Below, one piece after another: positions 44,232 to 56,925 of a stretch of 64,000 bases of DNA. The notes below the pieces were generated by a model. The model was not told the origin of the DNA. It searched no databases and worked only from the letters and a program-made list of their open reading frames with translations. Source of the DNA: Gentiana macrophylla (lineage: Eukaryota > Streptophyta > Magnoliopsida > Gentianales > Gentianaceae); the NCBI GenBank assembly GCA_026214975.1, contig JAOBSW010000401.1:124001-188000 (forward strand), written 5' to 3'. The stretch's first letter is position 1, and each line of letters begins with the position of its first letter. Both the position numbers and the translations under genes were made by a program.

Positions 44232-45290
44232 ATTGATGTAAGTTTGCAAAGGATAAACTTAATAAGTCCGTAGGATGTATTTACCAAAATTGAGTCGCAG
44301 TCGACTTAGAAGTTTGCAAAGCGGCAAACTTAACAAGTCACAGGATGATGACGATCGAATCGAGCCGCGCAGCAGTCGACTCAAGTTTGAAAAGGACAAC
44401 TTAACAAGTCCGGCAGGATGACGATCGTAATCGAAGCCGCAGCCGACTCGTAAGTTTGCAAAGGACAAAGTTAATAAGTATGCAGATGATTTATCATAAT
44501 CGAGCCGCAGCCGCACTCGTAAGTTTTCAAAGGACAAACTTAATAAGTCCGCATGATGACGATCATAATCGAAGCCGCAAGTCGACTCAAAAGTTTGCAA
44601 AGGACAAACTTAACAAGTCCTCAGGACAAACGATCGTAATCGAAGTCAGAGGTCGACTTAGAAGTTTGCAAAGAAAACTTAATAACTCTACAAGATGCAT
44701 TTATAATCGAGGTGCGTGTCGACTCGTAAGTTTGCAAAGGACAACTTAACAAGTCTGGCAGATGCAGACGATCGTAATCGAAAGTAAAAGCCGCACTAAG
44801 TTTGCAAAGGACAAACTTAATAAGTATGCAGATGATGACGATCATAATCGAGCCGCAGTCGACTTAAGTTTTCAAAGGACAAACTTAATAAGTATGCAGA
44901 TGCACGATCATAATCGAGCCGCAAGTCGACTCGTAAGTTTGCAAAGGACAAACTTAACAAGTCTGCAGGACAAACGATCAGAATTGAGCTACAAGTTAGA
45001 CTCGTAAGTATGCAAAGGACAAACTTAATAAGTCTACAAGATGCATTTATCATAATCGAGGTGCAGTGTCGACTCGTAAGTTTGCAAAGGACAAACTTAA
45101 TAAGTCTACAGATGATTTATCATAATCGAAATCAGTAGGTCGATCGTAAGTTTGCAAAAGACAAACTTAAAAAGTCTGGCAGATGCATAATCGAATCGAA
45201 GCCGCAGCCGCACTTTAATCGAGCCATAAATATACTCAGAGAGTTTGCAAGAGACAAACTCTAAGTCTCGCAGATGCATTTATCGTAACT
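44232..45290 (+). repeat. Minisatellite of about 70-bp units behind Gypsy pol
   Basis: Roughly fifteen units, each with AAGTTTGCAAAGGACAAACT, TAACAAGTC or TAATAAGTC, a GCAGGATG-type word, CGATCGTAATCGA and GCCGCAGTCGACTCG. Units differ mainly by small indels around CAG/CGA. The location between pol and the 3' end is where Tat-group elements carry tandem repeats. The unit is not seen elsewhere in this window. Confidence 0.9.
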
Positions 45291-45587
45291 CAAAAGAGAA
45301 AACTCAAAGAACCCCATTCAAAAAGCAGGGCTCATGAATGATGCACTGTGGGGGCAAGGGGCCCTAAACTGTAAAAATCAAAGGCAAAAATAAAAGCCAG
45401 AAATCCAAAAGAAATTACATAATAAGTGCCTAATTGGCACACATCATCAAAAGTGGCAACAAAAGAATTGTCAAAATAAAACTACAAGTTTTTTTCAAAA
45501 CAAAATTAGAATCAAAAGTCTAAGACTCTTTAGTAGGTCTTGTTGAGAAGGGTGGAAGAAGAAGCACTGGCTTGGCGAAATGTCGGG

Positions 45588-47340
45588 TCAATGAGCATAC
45601 TTCACCACCAAGTCTTCACCTAATTGAAACTCTTTAACTCTCTCATCATAGATTTTGTTGGAGCTGAAGCTTATAAGTCCTCCATGGGGAAGACTCTCAA
45701 TAACCAGATCCGGGCACCCGCCCATAGCCTCATCAACGCCTAAGGTATAACCTACCATAAGATGGGAGCCAAGAAGGGCCTTCATGGCCCCGTGCACTAA
45801 GTGGAGTTCTTATAATCATGAAGATCTTGGGCACCGCGCAGTATCGCAGCCTTTCAACTCCTCATTCTCGCCTGGAGCCGGGCATTTGCATCCTCCAACT
45901 CGAGGTTTTCTTGGCATGACTGGGCCGTGGTCGCCGCAGTCGGGCGGCGGACTTCGCAGCCGACTGCTGGGCTGGAAGTCGCTTGTTCGTAATGTAGATC
46001 CGCCATCTTTGGACATTAAGGCATCCTTATGCTTTCAACGGCCGGGCGTAAAGGTCGCAATCCTTTCTCCAAGGATACTTTCTCGGGAAGAGAGATCGCC
46101 GAACCTCTTCGTAACTTCTTGGCCGATCTTGACAACTTGGGAGAGCATTCTAGATGTTAGTACGGTTACAAAACAAAAATAAGCAAAAACACAAGTGCAA
46201 AGGCAAGGTCCGTAAGAAACTCACCGCAGAGCTAAGTCCTTATTTGGCATACCGCACATATCAAAGAATACGAGGTGGAGAACGCCTCTAAGTCGCCTAT
46301 ATCCGGATCACCCCGATCAGCCTCGCCATTTTTCTTAGATCGGGAGCACAGCTTGAATTTTCCATTCTACAACATTGAACTCAAGGCCATCCAAGATTAC
46401 AGTGCCCTCGCCCCTCTCGTTTCTATATGAGGAGGGAGGACAAATTTACTGCCACGCTCAAGATCCTCAAAATAATGAGGATCCTCGTTAATAGCCTCAA
46501 GGTCCATGGGTGGGACCTCAGAGGCACCAACAGGCCCAGTTGTGTCTGGGTTCAAGTTTTGCTCATTGTGTTCGGCCACAACTTCCTCCTCTAGGGTATC
46601 ATAAAAAATTTCAATGAAATCAGCCACTAAAAAAGAGTAAGAAGATAACAAGGTCATTATGAACAGACAAAGATGTATAAAATATACAAGACATATGTAT
46701 AAAGTAAACAATATTAAAGGGTAAAATGTCCTACAATTATCATACTTCACTTGAGTCACCTCTAGTAAGACGGCTCGGGCCCCGATTCGCCGATGAGCCG
46801 CCTCGATCGCTTTGGAGGACCAAATTTTTATGGTCCAAAGAAACACCACAACCGAAATATCGCTTAACAAATCGTTTCTCCAACCCCGGTAGGCATACAT
46901 CGAGGGGAGAGGATTGTAGTTCCACACACCTGGGCTTCTAGGTGCCTCCGTGACGGATGAATAAGAAGTGGGATTTTCACTGTATCGAGGACTTCCCGTA
47001 GAAAGAATAGGATATCCCGCCGATGGTCCTGCTCAAGCGGGGAAATAAGTACCACCCGCTGTGGTTTCTGACTTTCTTATATTGATAGAAAGTCCTAAAC
47101 AGCTCCACAGAAAATTTTGTGTCTATACACCGCACCAAATCGCAAAACCTATTATGGTCCTAACCTCATTAGGGCGATCCAAGGCATCTTGTGTGGTAAT
47201 GTCTCGAGAACACCCAAAAGGCCAGACATAAAGGAACCCTAAGCCCTCCTGAGGCTAATGAGCATATCTGCTCGGGGTTCCGGGAAGACGAGAGAGTAAC
47301 TGCTCCATATCAATACTGCATCAAGTTATAGATCCGGGAT
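45588..47340 (-). pseudogene. Antisense extra ORF of the Tat-like Gypsy element, with predicted intron
   Basis: Minus-strand coding-like sequence runs opposite to gag-pol. N-terminal part: LFRTFYQYKKVRN, GWYLFPR near 47100-47050, YNPLPSMYAYRGWRND near 46920, resembling the plant 'putative gypsy type transposon' domain (PF04195-like; by eye). Then a GT..AG intron at 46734-46627, an acidic segment (DTLEEEVVAEHNEQN), a coiled-coil-like ENLELEDANARLQAR near 45900, and the C-terminal GAMKALLGSHLMVGYTLGVD, EFQLGEDLVVKYAH with stop at 45588. Several frameshifts. Extra antisense ORFs are known in Tat-lineage elements; their role is not established. Confidence 0.6.
46627..46734 (-). other. Predicted GT..AG intron in the antisense ORF
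   Basis: The donor ATT|GTAGGA and acceptor TTTTTTAG|TGGCTG (minus strand) bound 108 AT-rich bases whose translation is an isolated hydrophobic stretch (YPLILFTLYICLVYFIH...). Flanking residues are hydrophilic and join in phase. Length is a multiple of three, so the unspliced frame stays open. Confidence 0.5.
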
Positions 47341-47367
47341 GAGATCTTCCTATTTTAAAGAGGAATT

Positions 47368-49344
47368 TGTTGAATAGTGTCCTAAACCCAATCGAGTTGG
47401 GACAGATCCGACCGGTCGGATCATTTCTAATATTTCTTTATGTTTATGCATATATTAAATGGCTTTTATGTTGTCATATATATACGCTTCTTTTAGTGAA
47501 CCAATTATGAATTGTTATATGATGACGCCCTTAGTATTAAATCGTGATGTAGAAACCATGATAAGCGATTATGGTTGATGAGATCTCTAATCACTTTAAT
47601 AAGTTTGATACTTAAATGTCTCTAGTCGATGTACTATTAAATAAAGGCAATCGATAATATGAAACAAAGTAGCACGTATTAGATGTCTTTTGTCTTTAAG
47701 CGGCAGGATAGATCTCGCCTTTCAAGTGTAGAGACACTTGACCGTGACGTGGACGGTATTGTAGAATGCAGACGTTGGGATCGACCCACTTACACGGATG
47801 TTGTCTCACTATGTGACGGTTGTGTAATTATCCTTTTCACCGAGTCTTCATGGCATCACGTGTGGATTGTCATGCTTTGACACTATTGAGGTTTTCAGCC
47901 ACGGGGCGATCATCGCGGGTAGTTGATTGGGTGTGATAATCAAGCACGTGGAGTATACATGTTTGGTCGTCTGGGAATCGCTGCACTTATTAGTAGGGTG
48001 AATATCCAAAGCGGCCTTCTTATAAAGAATGTCTCACTCGTGAATCTTTGCAAAGTGGGAGTAAATGAGTTACTTCGGAGAGAGCATGATATCCGATTAT
48101 AAGATACGATCGTTAATGTATTGACACTGAGAGATACGATCGTATGGATATTATTACAAATGATAGATTGTAAGTTACACGGTAATCGTCGCCTCACATG
48201 AAAGGTAGCGCCATTGCATTTGACTCTTCCGATAATCGGGGTCACGTGTGTTGCTGTGACGCTATCCCGTGATCGTTAGTATGGCGGCATTTTCATAATT
48301 TGCACTTTGTGTCTACGGCCAATATATTCGAAGCCTATCGGGTCACACACATAAGAACATCTAGCCGGATTAAAATGTGGTTATAGTTGATAACCAAATA
48401 AGGAAAGAATTTATCTCGCATTATAAAGCGTTATAATCGGGTAAATTAATACGGTGGTATTTATTTATTATGAATAAATTAAATACAAGATATTAATTAA
48501 GTTGATTAATTAAATACACTTATATTGATAAGTGGCGCCATTACATATGTGTATAAGTGATACACTTTGATTGTGTAATTTAATTAATGATATTACCATA
48601 TATTAATTTTAGATATTAATAAAATAAAATAATATAGATATATTATGCATATATGCGTGTGTGGTGTGCATATGTGATGTGCATTAGTGCATGCGACTAT
48701 GTAGTATGTATATATAATATATATATATTTATGCATATAATATATATATATTGATATATACACACACAGAATCGATTTACAGTAATAAGATAAAGATAAT
48801 AATATAAGATATTGACAATATCTTGAAATATTCAATATAAGATATTGACAATATCCTAGATTTATTTAATATAAGATATTATAATAAATGAGATAAATCA
48901 ATTATATTTTCCTTATTTTATTGGGAAAATGTTTTCTTCCTCCACACCTGATGGGGCGCCTCTCACTATAAATAAGAGGTGGGTGTCAAACTCTTTTCAG
49001 ACATCACAATTCCAAGAGCTAATAGTTCTTTTTTATAAAATCGAGAGCATCCTATGTAGAGTTGGAGATAGAGGAAAATGGGCGGGTCTAAAGAACCTGA
49101 GTTTTCCAATAACAATCCATGACGGGATTCCGCGGTCGCTCGTGGTGGATCAAGCGGCAGAGGTTTAACACTGGGCGGCTCTATGTAACTACTCTCCAGA
49201 CGGTCAAAGCGCCGATCTTTTAGATCAACCAAGGTAACCACCATCTACTAGCTTATCTCGCTTATTGCTTAAACGGTTTCGATCCCGGTTAAAAGGAAAT
49301 AAATTTTTAAATTCGCCGCTGCTCCCGCCAGAGATTTCCCAACA
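47368..49344 (+). repeat. 5' LTR of the second Copia element
   Basis: 1977 bases with TG..CA ends, with TATA-type CACTATAAATAAG near 48964. Compared with the first Copia it has an insertion of TA/TG-rich microsatellite around 48640-48780. Confidence 0.9.
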
Positions 49345-49360
49345 AAGGGTATCGAATGAG
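49345..49360 (+). other. Mutated Copia primer-binding site
   Basis: AAGGGTATCGAATGAG directly follows the LTR and corresponds to the GTGGTATCGGAGC region of the first element with several changes. Confidence 0.6.
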
Positions 49361-51400
49361 CTTCGAGCTTAAGCAATAAGCATGTTATTTTATGAGTTAA
49401 TTTTATCGCTTTAAATCACATAATTAAAAGATTAAAAATTTTTATTCGCAAAAGTGATACATGAAAAGAAAAAGAAAAACGAGATTGGGTGGTGCTCAAC
49501 TGATCGGGCGGCACCACCACCGCGGCGGCCGGTCGGGGCGGCGGCGGCAAAGAGTCAACTCGCCGCCGGCAATGGTTGACCGTCAATGCCGCTCGGATCT
49601 CCAAATTTTTGTTCTATGTATTTTGTGATTCAATATGGTTCATAGTTGTGATTAATAATTCCTCTTTGTTTAGTCATGCATGACTAACCAATATTTCAAA
49701 TAACGCCATCGGACAAGATACAGATTAAAATAATAATCGCCTTTCCAACTTTGTTTAACAGCCAGCCATTCCAAATATTTGATTTTAGTGTTTCAGCCAC
49801 TTCCAAAATTTTGATTTTTGAAAGCTGGCTGCGCTTAAACTAAAATTATTTTGGCATTTCCAAATATTTGATTTTAATGTTTCAGCTTCTTTCAAATATT
49901 CGATTCAGAAAAGCGCCAGCTTCAGCCACTTCCAAAATTTTGATTTTGGAAAGTTGTCGCCTAAATCAAATGTGGTTTAGAAGATGCATTTTGGTTTAGA
50001 AACTAAAGACATCCATTTTGATTACTGATCAAAATGAAAGAAACAAAAGAGACATAATTTTAATTTTGATTTATTTTTGAATAGTTCTAATTTATTAAAA
50101 TTAAAATTAAAATCGCTTAAAATTAATCGTTAATTTTATTTCGATTAAAATCATTTAATTAATTAATTGATTGGATAAAATTATTTAATAGATTAAATGT
50201 TAATTGATTAATTAATACGCAAGTAGTTAAATTTTAATTTTATCTTTTTCATAAGATGTTATTGTATGGATTAGATATAGTAGATATAATATGATTATAT
50301 GGACTCCGATTGATCATGGACTCGACCGATAGTGATAGATGAATGATTTAATTTTTTCGTTGGTTTAAAATTGTCCTAGGTCATATGAAGAACGTGACTC
50401 AGTTTATTTTTTCGCATTTATCCCAGCCTCTGACTGACTTCGCTTATGGCGGGTGTATTTATTTTATTAGATAGAATTAAATGTACAAGAATGGAGGTAA
50501 GATGGAGACCAAAGAAAGAGAAGGAAAAAAAGATCCCATCGGAGAACGACGACGATTAAAGATCCTATTGGCGGTTGTAGCTACTCCTAGAGATCGTGAC
50601 CATGGTTTCGCTGGGCTTAGTATTCAAACCGCACTCAGAAAGGTCCATGATCATAGCGGTTACTTTACGATTTATTTATTTTGTGCTTGTATTTATTTTA
50701 TATGATACGATAGATGTATGACTAGGTACGATTTAGATGAATGTGTAGGATGTATGTTTACAGAGATAGATATACTTGATGCAGACTCATAATTAAAATT
50801 AATTAAATGAATTAATTTATATAAATACTTCTACCTCAAAAGAATCAAGTTAAAATTGCTTCCCATATTATAATGACGGTGAAGAGCCCTTGTTTGATCT
50901 AACTCATCACCCAAAGCAGGGGTTGACCTACCTCGGTATATCGTCATTATTGAGATACGATCGTATGAGATCTCATGAATATCGGGTTATGACTTGACTA
51001 AGAATTCTCTCGCCACCACCAAATCGGGTCGCTTTGATTTTAGAGGCAAGTGGTTTGACTACTTCATAAGATGAAAATTGTCAAAGAGTTGACTAGTCAA
51101 ACAACAAAGAGTCGATAAGATACGATTGACAAAGCGGTTGTTGTCTACCAATTAGACTATTTTCGCCCACCACCAAAAAGCGGGTCGCGTAGTTTAGGGG
51201 ATCTTGTCCACTAAAGAAATTAATAATTTTGAAAGTCAATCGGGAGTAGTTGACTCAGTGGGAGCAAAATCACAAACCAAATACCATTTTGATTTTATGC
51301 GGTAAAACAACAACACTCTTTATCTTCATTTTTATGTTGTAGTTTTAGCAAAATTTATATTTATGTTTTATTCTCGATTAGTAAAACAAAATTATGATCA
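49361..51400 (+). other. Leader of the second Copia element with palindrome array
   Basis: It repeats the plan of 4087-6032: a CGGCGG-rich block (49500-49590), then the palindrome array at about 49740-49965 (CTTCCAAAATTTTGATTTTG and TTCCAAATATTTGATTTT units), then AT-rich DNA and a tail alignable with the first leader (ATAATGACGGTGAAGAGCC at about 50870 and 5552). Confidence 0.75.
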
Positions 51401-54400
51401 TACTTTTGAGAACCGCTTCATGTATGGTTAAGTAACTTTAACTTTTTAAAATAAGCAATGACACGAGCAATCCCAATATAGTAGTAGTAGAGACTACATA
51501 TTTAATGCAAAGTGCTCCAAGACTTTAATTATTAAATAAAAGCGGAGGCTCATGATATTGATACGATCCAATATAATCATTCACCATACAATGACAAATA
51601 ATTCAAACGTTGGATAAGAATGACTGCATCGAATTTTTGAAAGGTTGTTTTCAAAATTGAAAGATTTAAGTATCGACTTAATTCTATCATTGCTTAAAGG
51701 TTAATTAGATAGTCAATGTTTTGAATATTTATTCAAAAGGTTAAATAAACTATTTAATAAACTTTAGATTTTCTTTATGAAAGGAAATCAAAGACATAGC
51801 TCTTGTGATTTTTCTTAAGTCTTATGAAGACTACACCAAGAAATATTTACAAGTGCTTCAAGGATTAAAAGGAAAGTTAGTGGCATGTGCTTAAATAGAG
51901 AACTTATTGAAGTTTCTATTGTAGGCAAGTGAGTTGAGATAAATCTATCTAAATTAAAGTCTAACTCTAAGATATATGATATCTTACGAGTGTGATTAGA
52001 TTAGAAAGATTAAATGCAGACATGGAAGGTGAAGCAAACGTTGTGACACTTACCATATTCTGGATCTAGTAAACTGATAAGGAAACTAAATAAATGTTAT
52101 TATGTTCCGGTTCTTATGAAGAACATACTTTTAGTTATTTGTTAGGATTTAGTAGACATATTCAATTGTAAAGAATAAATGTTATTCCGATAAAGTTGAA
52201 AGGTCACTGAATCTAACATACTAGATTGATATCACTATATAGTTGATATTGTGTGATGAAATCTCAACCAAATATTAGTATGGTCGTTATCCTTAATATT
52301 TGTGGTTGTTCTAGACATGATTTCTCCGAAGTGGAAGCTGTAATTAAACTTCATTCGATGATGTTGAACCATATGATTATGAATCATGTGGGTTATAATG
52401 ATCTTCTCCAAAGAGGACTAAAATACCTTTTATGAAAAGGTTGTAAAATCTAGAAAAGTTGTCTAAAGCTTAAACATACCGATGTTTGTTGGCTTATGAC
52501 AATTAATGACATAAATAAATGTTTATTAATCTCTATGACTATTTTAGAAATAGTTGAATCTACTTATCAAGCACGATAATTCGGAAAGCCCAAAAAGTTT
52601 GAGCTAGTAAGAATATGAGATTGACGAGCTACTTAGGAATTAATCTTCAATTGATTGAAGTAATTAATAGTCAAGGGTGTTTCGTAAGTCATCCAAAAGG
52701 AATAAGATTCTCCTTGAAGGACACCATCTTTAGGATATGCAATTAGATTGTGTTCCTAAAATTGAAACAACACTTTATATGATAAAGTGTAACGCAAGCC
52801 ATACGCTAAGTATATCCCTTACCCATTTCGGGATAAGGTCTTTATGCTTAACCGAGTTCCAAAGAATAAAGGTTGAATAAATTCCAAATTAGATATGGAA
52901 GAGGATAATGTTGAATCTATCTTAACCGATAATTTGAAGTTGTCATAGCAAAGTCGTAAAGGCTTTGAGCCTAGTACGACATATGCAACTTTGTGGAATG
53001 TCTTAGCTAGCACGCCTGAGATTATATACTTTTCCTGCTGAGCAAAATGTTTGTCTCCAAACATGTCGTTTTCTAAAGGAAGTGTTTCTTCCAAAAGAAA
53101 CAAAGCTGGGAGTGAATCGATCTCAAAAGAGTTTGAGAACCACAAAGATATATTCAACCATTGGAACACGAGCAGATCGCCGTGATAAATACGAGGTGTA
53201 GAACATCGCGCTGCTCACAAAAGTTCTCAGTAAGTCTCAGATAACCTTAAAGCCTAAAAGTGGCTACCGGTATGTTCATCTTGAAGAATGAATATCTCAC
53301 AACTTATGAAAGAATGTTTGAGAGGCAAGATTGAGAGATATGGCCAAGAGCCATAATATCTCGAATTAGATATCATCAAGGACAAACCAAGTTGTGAACC
53401 TAGTCCTGCCTTACCTGTAGGAATGTCCCTCGTAAGGCCGAGCCCAGCTTATATTCGGGACTATGCTTGTTGTAACTTCGTGATCATGACTATATGATGT
53501 TGTTGAAGACGCTGGGCAAACAACTCGATGTTCATAGACGATGACATGATATGTAAGCCCACGAGATCCATTTATGGACTCAAACAAGTTTTTCTAGACA
53601 TTTTTTGTTTAATAATCAAAAGAGTTTGATTTAGTCAAAAGAAGGATATGCCCAATGTGCAAGATGGATAGTGGGAGTGTGTTACGATTTTTGAGTAAGG
53701 TATTGATATCTCTCTCGAGAATTATCACCCCATGTCACGCTAATGTTTGGTAGTTCAAGGTCTTTACGTAAAGCACTTGATTTAGCGCTTCTTATTTTTA
53801 GAAATAAGAATATATAGTGATAGATTTAATCATTGTTAGATTATAGTTTACCTTAATAGATGTGATGCTAAAAGAGTTTAACATAGATCGCGATAGGATA
53901 CTGCTAGCCGGGTGTTCTCAAGATCTATCTATATTAGTATGCCTGCCTTAAAGATGAGGTGATTGATGATGCTTATGGAAGGTTTCCTTTGCTATCGCGA
54001 CAGAACCATCATAAGAGTAATGCCGATGTTCATAGTCCATGAATAGTCATGAGCAAGTATGAAAGTAAACTGGGAATTTTCGAGAATATCCTTAAACAAG
54101 TTAATGGAAGAGTTCCTAGTTTATTGAAACTTGGAATTAAATAAACGTAGATATACGACGTAAACTCGAGTCTTATGGAAGGCGAGAGGAGCTACAATCG
54201 GGTTTGCAAATACTTTGATTAAGTGATACAGTTGAGTTGGAAATGTTCTTAGCTATGGATAATCAGAATTCAACAACCGTGCCAAAACACAAGAAGGCCT
54301 TAGAGCTAAAGCCGGGAGCGGTACATGAGTCTACGAGGTTCATCCTGAACCTTGTAACGGTTCTTCACCATTTCTATATGGTCGATATAGTAAGTGAATT

Positions 54401-54480
54401 CATTGCTTGAAGCAAGGACCAGTGGTCTCATGTAGATTCATGTGTGTTAAGCAAGAGTGTTGACTTATCCTCTAGAAGAG
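51401..54480 (+). pseudogene. Degraded gag-pol of the second Copia element
   Basis: Only short blocks remain recognisable. KHTDVC near 52470 matches the integrase HTDVCGP site. TTYERMFERQ near 53300 fits the pre-RT TYEEVL block. KPTRSIYGLKQV near 53552 is the RT RSIYGLKQ motif. ENILKQVNGRVPS near 54080 fits the RT-RNase H linker. The catalytic YVDD is not visible. Gag is not recognisable at all. Confidence 0.65.
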
Positions 54481-54636
54481 TGTTAACTAAAAGAAGGTAG
54501 ATACCAACGGAAAATAAAAATAGAAATGTGATAAGAAGAGTGTTGACTTATCCTCTAGAATTTTGAGCTAATACAAGTAGTAACCCTAGACACAAAGAAA
54601 GAAATTAGCGACGTCCCGGCAACGGCGCCAAAATAA
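54481..54636 (-). other. Second primer-binding site and truncated internal start
   Basis: On the plus strand CCCGGCAACGGCGCCA (54615-54630) equals the 3' end of plant tRNA-Asp, so on minus it is the complementary PBS, TGGCGCCGTTGCCGGG. The rest duplicates 60080-60210 and ends at about 54481 against Copia DNA. Confidence 0.85.
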
Positions 54637-56925
54637 TGACAGACTCTAAACCTAACCTCGGAAACGGGCGCCGTAAAGTCGACGGACATTACCTAGGCTA
54701 TACAGATCCTAACCGGCAAAGTACCGGTCAAATTGTAAAGGCTAGTGTGGTGAGTCAGTCGATTCCTCAGTGGAAAACATGGTAATTTTTTAAGTGGGTT
54801 AAACACCGTTAAGCTATTATTAACTCGATCTAAGTCGCAGCTTTATCAATTTTATCAAAGTTAGATTATGTTAGTAGTTAGATTGTTAGTAAAGCAAGAA
54901 TAAATATATAAATATAAAAATAGATAATATATATTTTTTGGATCTAGCCAAGAATACGTTATCAATTACGATCTCTTTTAGTAGAAATAAATGAGATGAT
55001 CTTCCTTTATTCAAGGTGTAAATTATGTGAAACGGTGCACTCTCACCAACAGCCTTCTCACACGAGCGCATTTAAATCGCCATATATGTCTCATTTAACT
55101 ATCCTACGCCATCCAAAAGATCGGGTCACTACCGCTTTGTCACGCGGTCAATATTTTAGAATCTTCGTTAGAAATAGATAAATTGACGTAATTAGATCTC
55201 GAGCACAAATTTTAATAAGATTTGTTTTTCTAGGACAAACCGCCTCGGTAGGAAATAGATTCCGCTGTCACGCTTTCACTCGGCCATTTTTACCCTCCGG
55301 TCTTTCTATCCGTACATTAAGTTCAAAATAGAAAGAGATTCATCATAATTAATTTTAATCATTTGTACCATAGTCAATCATCCAGATCTATAAAAAGAAT
55401 AACTAATTCAGATTTATATCTTGGCTAGATATATTTTTAGCTTAACATTATTATAGATATAGTATACATCATAATATTAGAATAGATTACCGATTACAAA
55501 TCGTTGAATCGGGTCATTTCCGCTCAGATCTACAATCTTCGATAATTATTCTACCATTATAACGATACTATAAACTTTATTCATTATATATATATATAGA
55601 AACAACAAACATAATACTTTAGAAAAATACCCGACATAAATTGTTGATTCGTGAGGTTGTACTTTCCGACATTACAACGATTTCAAAGAATATTTAACTT
55701 CCGAGATTTTCCCGAGCATTACAACGGTACTAATTTATTTATATATATAAAAACATATATATACATACATGTATTACATGTATATATACTGGCCCCCAAA
55801 ATAAAATAAAAAGATAGAATAAAAGAGATATAGATCTATATATATATCATATATATGTATATATGATCTACAAAAAAAAAATAAAAAGAACAGTAGACGG
55901 AGAGAAAGCAGAGAAAGGGAAAGAAGAGGGGCAAGCGCTCATCCGCTATGATCCTCTCGTATATATAGGCAAATATCAAGGCCGGATCGGTCCGATGGGT
56001 GCGGATCGGTCCGGTATCCATCATTGCTTATGACTCACCGGATCTAGATCCTTCGATTGTGTATTTATTTGTAATAAAACTTCTAAAATTCATATCTTGA
56101 GTTGTAGACTTCCAAAAATTATGATTCAAACGCCAAAATTAAGCTCGGAAAATTCTTCAACTTTCATGAAGGACTCTTCTTCAGAAAACGCCTTTTGATG
56201 GGCCATTCCCATTACGTGTCGCTTTTGCGACATTTTCCTTAATACAAATCAATTAGCCACTTGACCACCATTTGAGTTGTAGAAGTCCGATTGACTTGAT
56301 TCAAAATCCATTGGAAATCTTTTTGAAGATATACAACTTTATTAAGGAAACTTCTTCAGAAAATGTCGCTTTGATGAGCCATTCATTATGAAGATATTTC
56401 GTGATTTTTACTAATCCGAATCGTTAGTCACTTGACTACTATTTGAGTTGTAGACCTCCAATTGACGTGATTCAAAGTGCGCTGGAAATCTTATGTGAAG
56501 ATCTACAACTTTCATTAAGAAGTCATCCCCTGAAAATGCCTCTAAGTCGGGTCAAATCTCCATCGGAAAATAAATTACGGTTTAAGTACTTAGGAAAATT
56601 TGTTCGCTGAACTTATAAACTTGTGGCACCTTCTTCTAACCCTCTAAACACATCTTTTAGACTCAAAACATGTCGTTACGTGGAATCTTGGTCAATATAT
56701 AATCCCGCAATGAACCACCAAAATACCAAACGAATCCGACTACTCTACACTTCGGTTACTAAACCGATACAAAACTAATAAAAATACGATAATTTATATA
56801 ATAACTACTACTTATACATTTGAATAAAACTTAGTAATTTTGACTTGATTTGATACAATAATGCTCAAAATGGTATCAATATCGGGGTAAAATGTCGATA
56901 ATGATCATAAATTTATCTCTCATCA
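54637..56925 (-). repeat. Left LTR of the LARD-like structure
   Basis: On minus it begins TGATGAGAGATAAATTTATG and ends GTCTGTCA (2289 bases). It aligns end to end with 60232-62499, differing mostly by short indels in GC words. Short ORFs inside are not real. Confidence 0.9.

Larger units (their letters stand above)
37860..47367 (+). mobile_element. Ty3/Gypsy retrotransposon (Tat-like), decayed and truncated on the right
   Basis: Gag, protease, RT, integrase in Gypsy order (integrase after RT/RNase H), a minisatellite behind pol (44232-45290) and an antisense extra ORF (45588-47340). This set of traits is known from the Tat/Ogre/Retand group of plant Gypsy elements. The 3' LTR is missing because the second Copia element starts at 47368. 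The left edge of the 5' LTR cannot be fixed without its partner. Confidence 0.8.
47368..54480 (+). mobile_element. Second Copia element, same family as the first, 3' end lost
   Basis: The LTR at 47368-49344 starts TGTTGAATAG and ends CCCAACA. It follows the first element's LTR throughout but is clearly diverged. A PBS-like site, the same leader plan and degraded pol follow in order. It begins inside the Gypsy element's 3' region and is cut at about 54480 by the minus-strand Gypsy LTR structure. A piece of a same-family LTR reappears at 62500. Confidence 0.85.

Noticed and set aside
44232..45290. CRISPR-like array of repeats
   Set aside because: Units vary throughout and have no constant repeat with unique spacers. 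Context is a plant retrotransposon, so it is a minisatellite.
46627..46734. Membrane protein suggested by a hydrophobic run in the minus-strand frame at 46397-46927
   Set aside because: The run coincides exactly with an AT-rich GT..AG interval, so it is best read as an intron.
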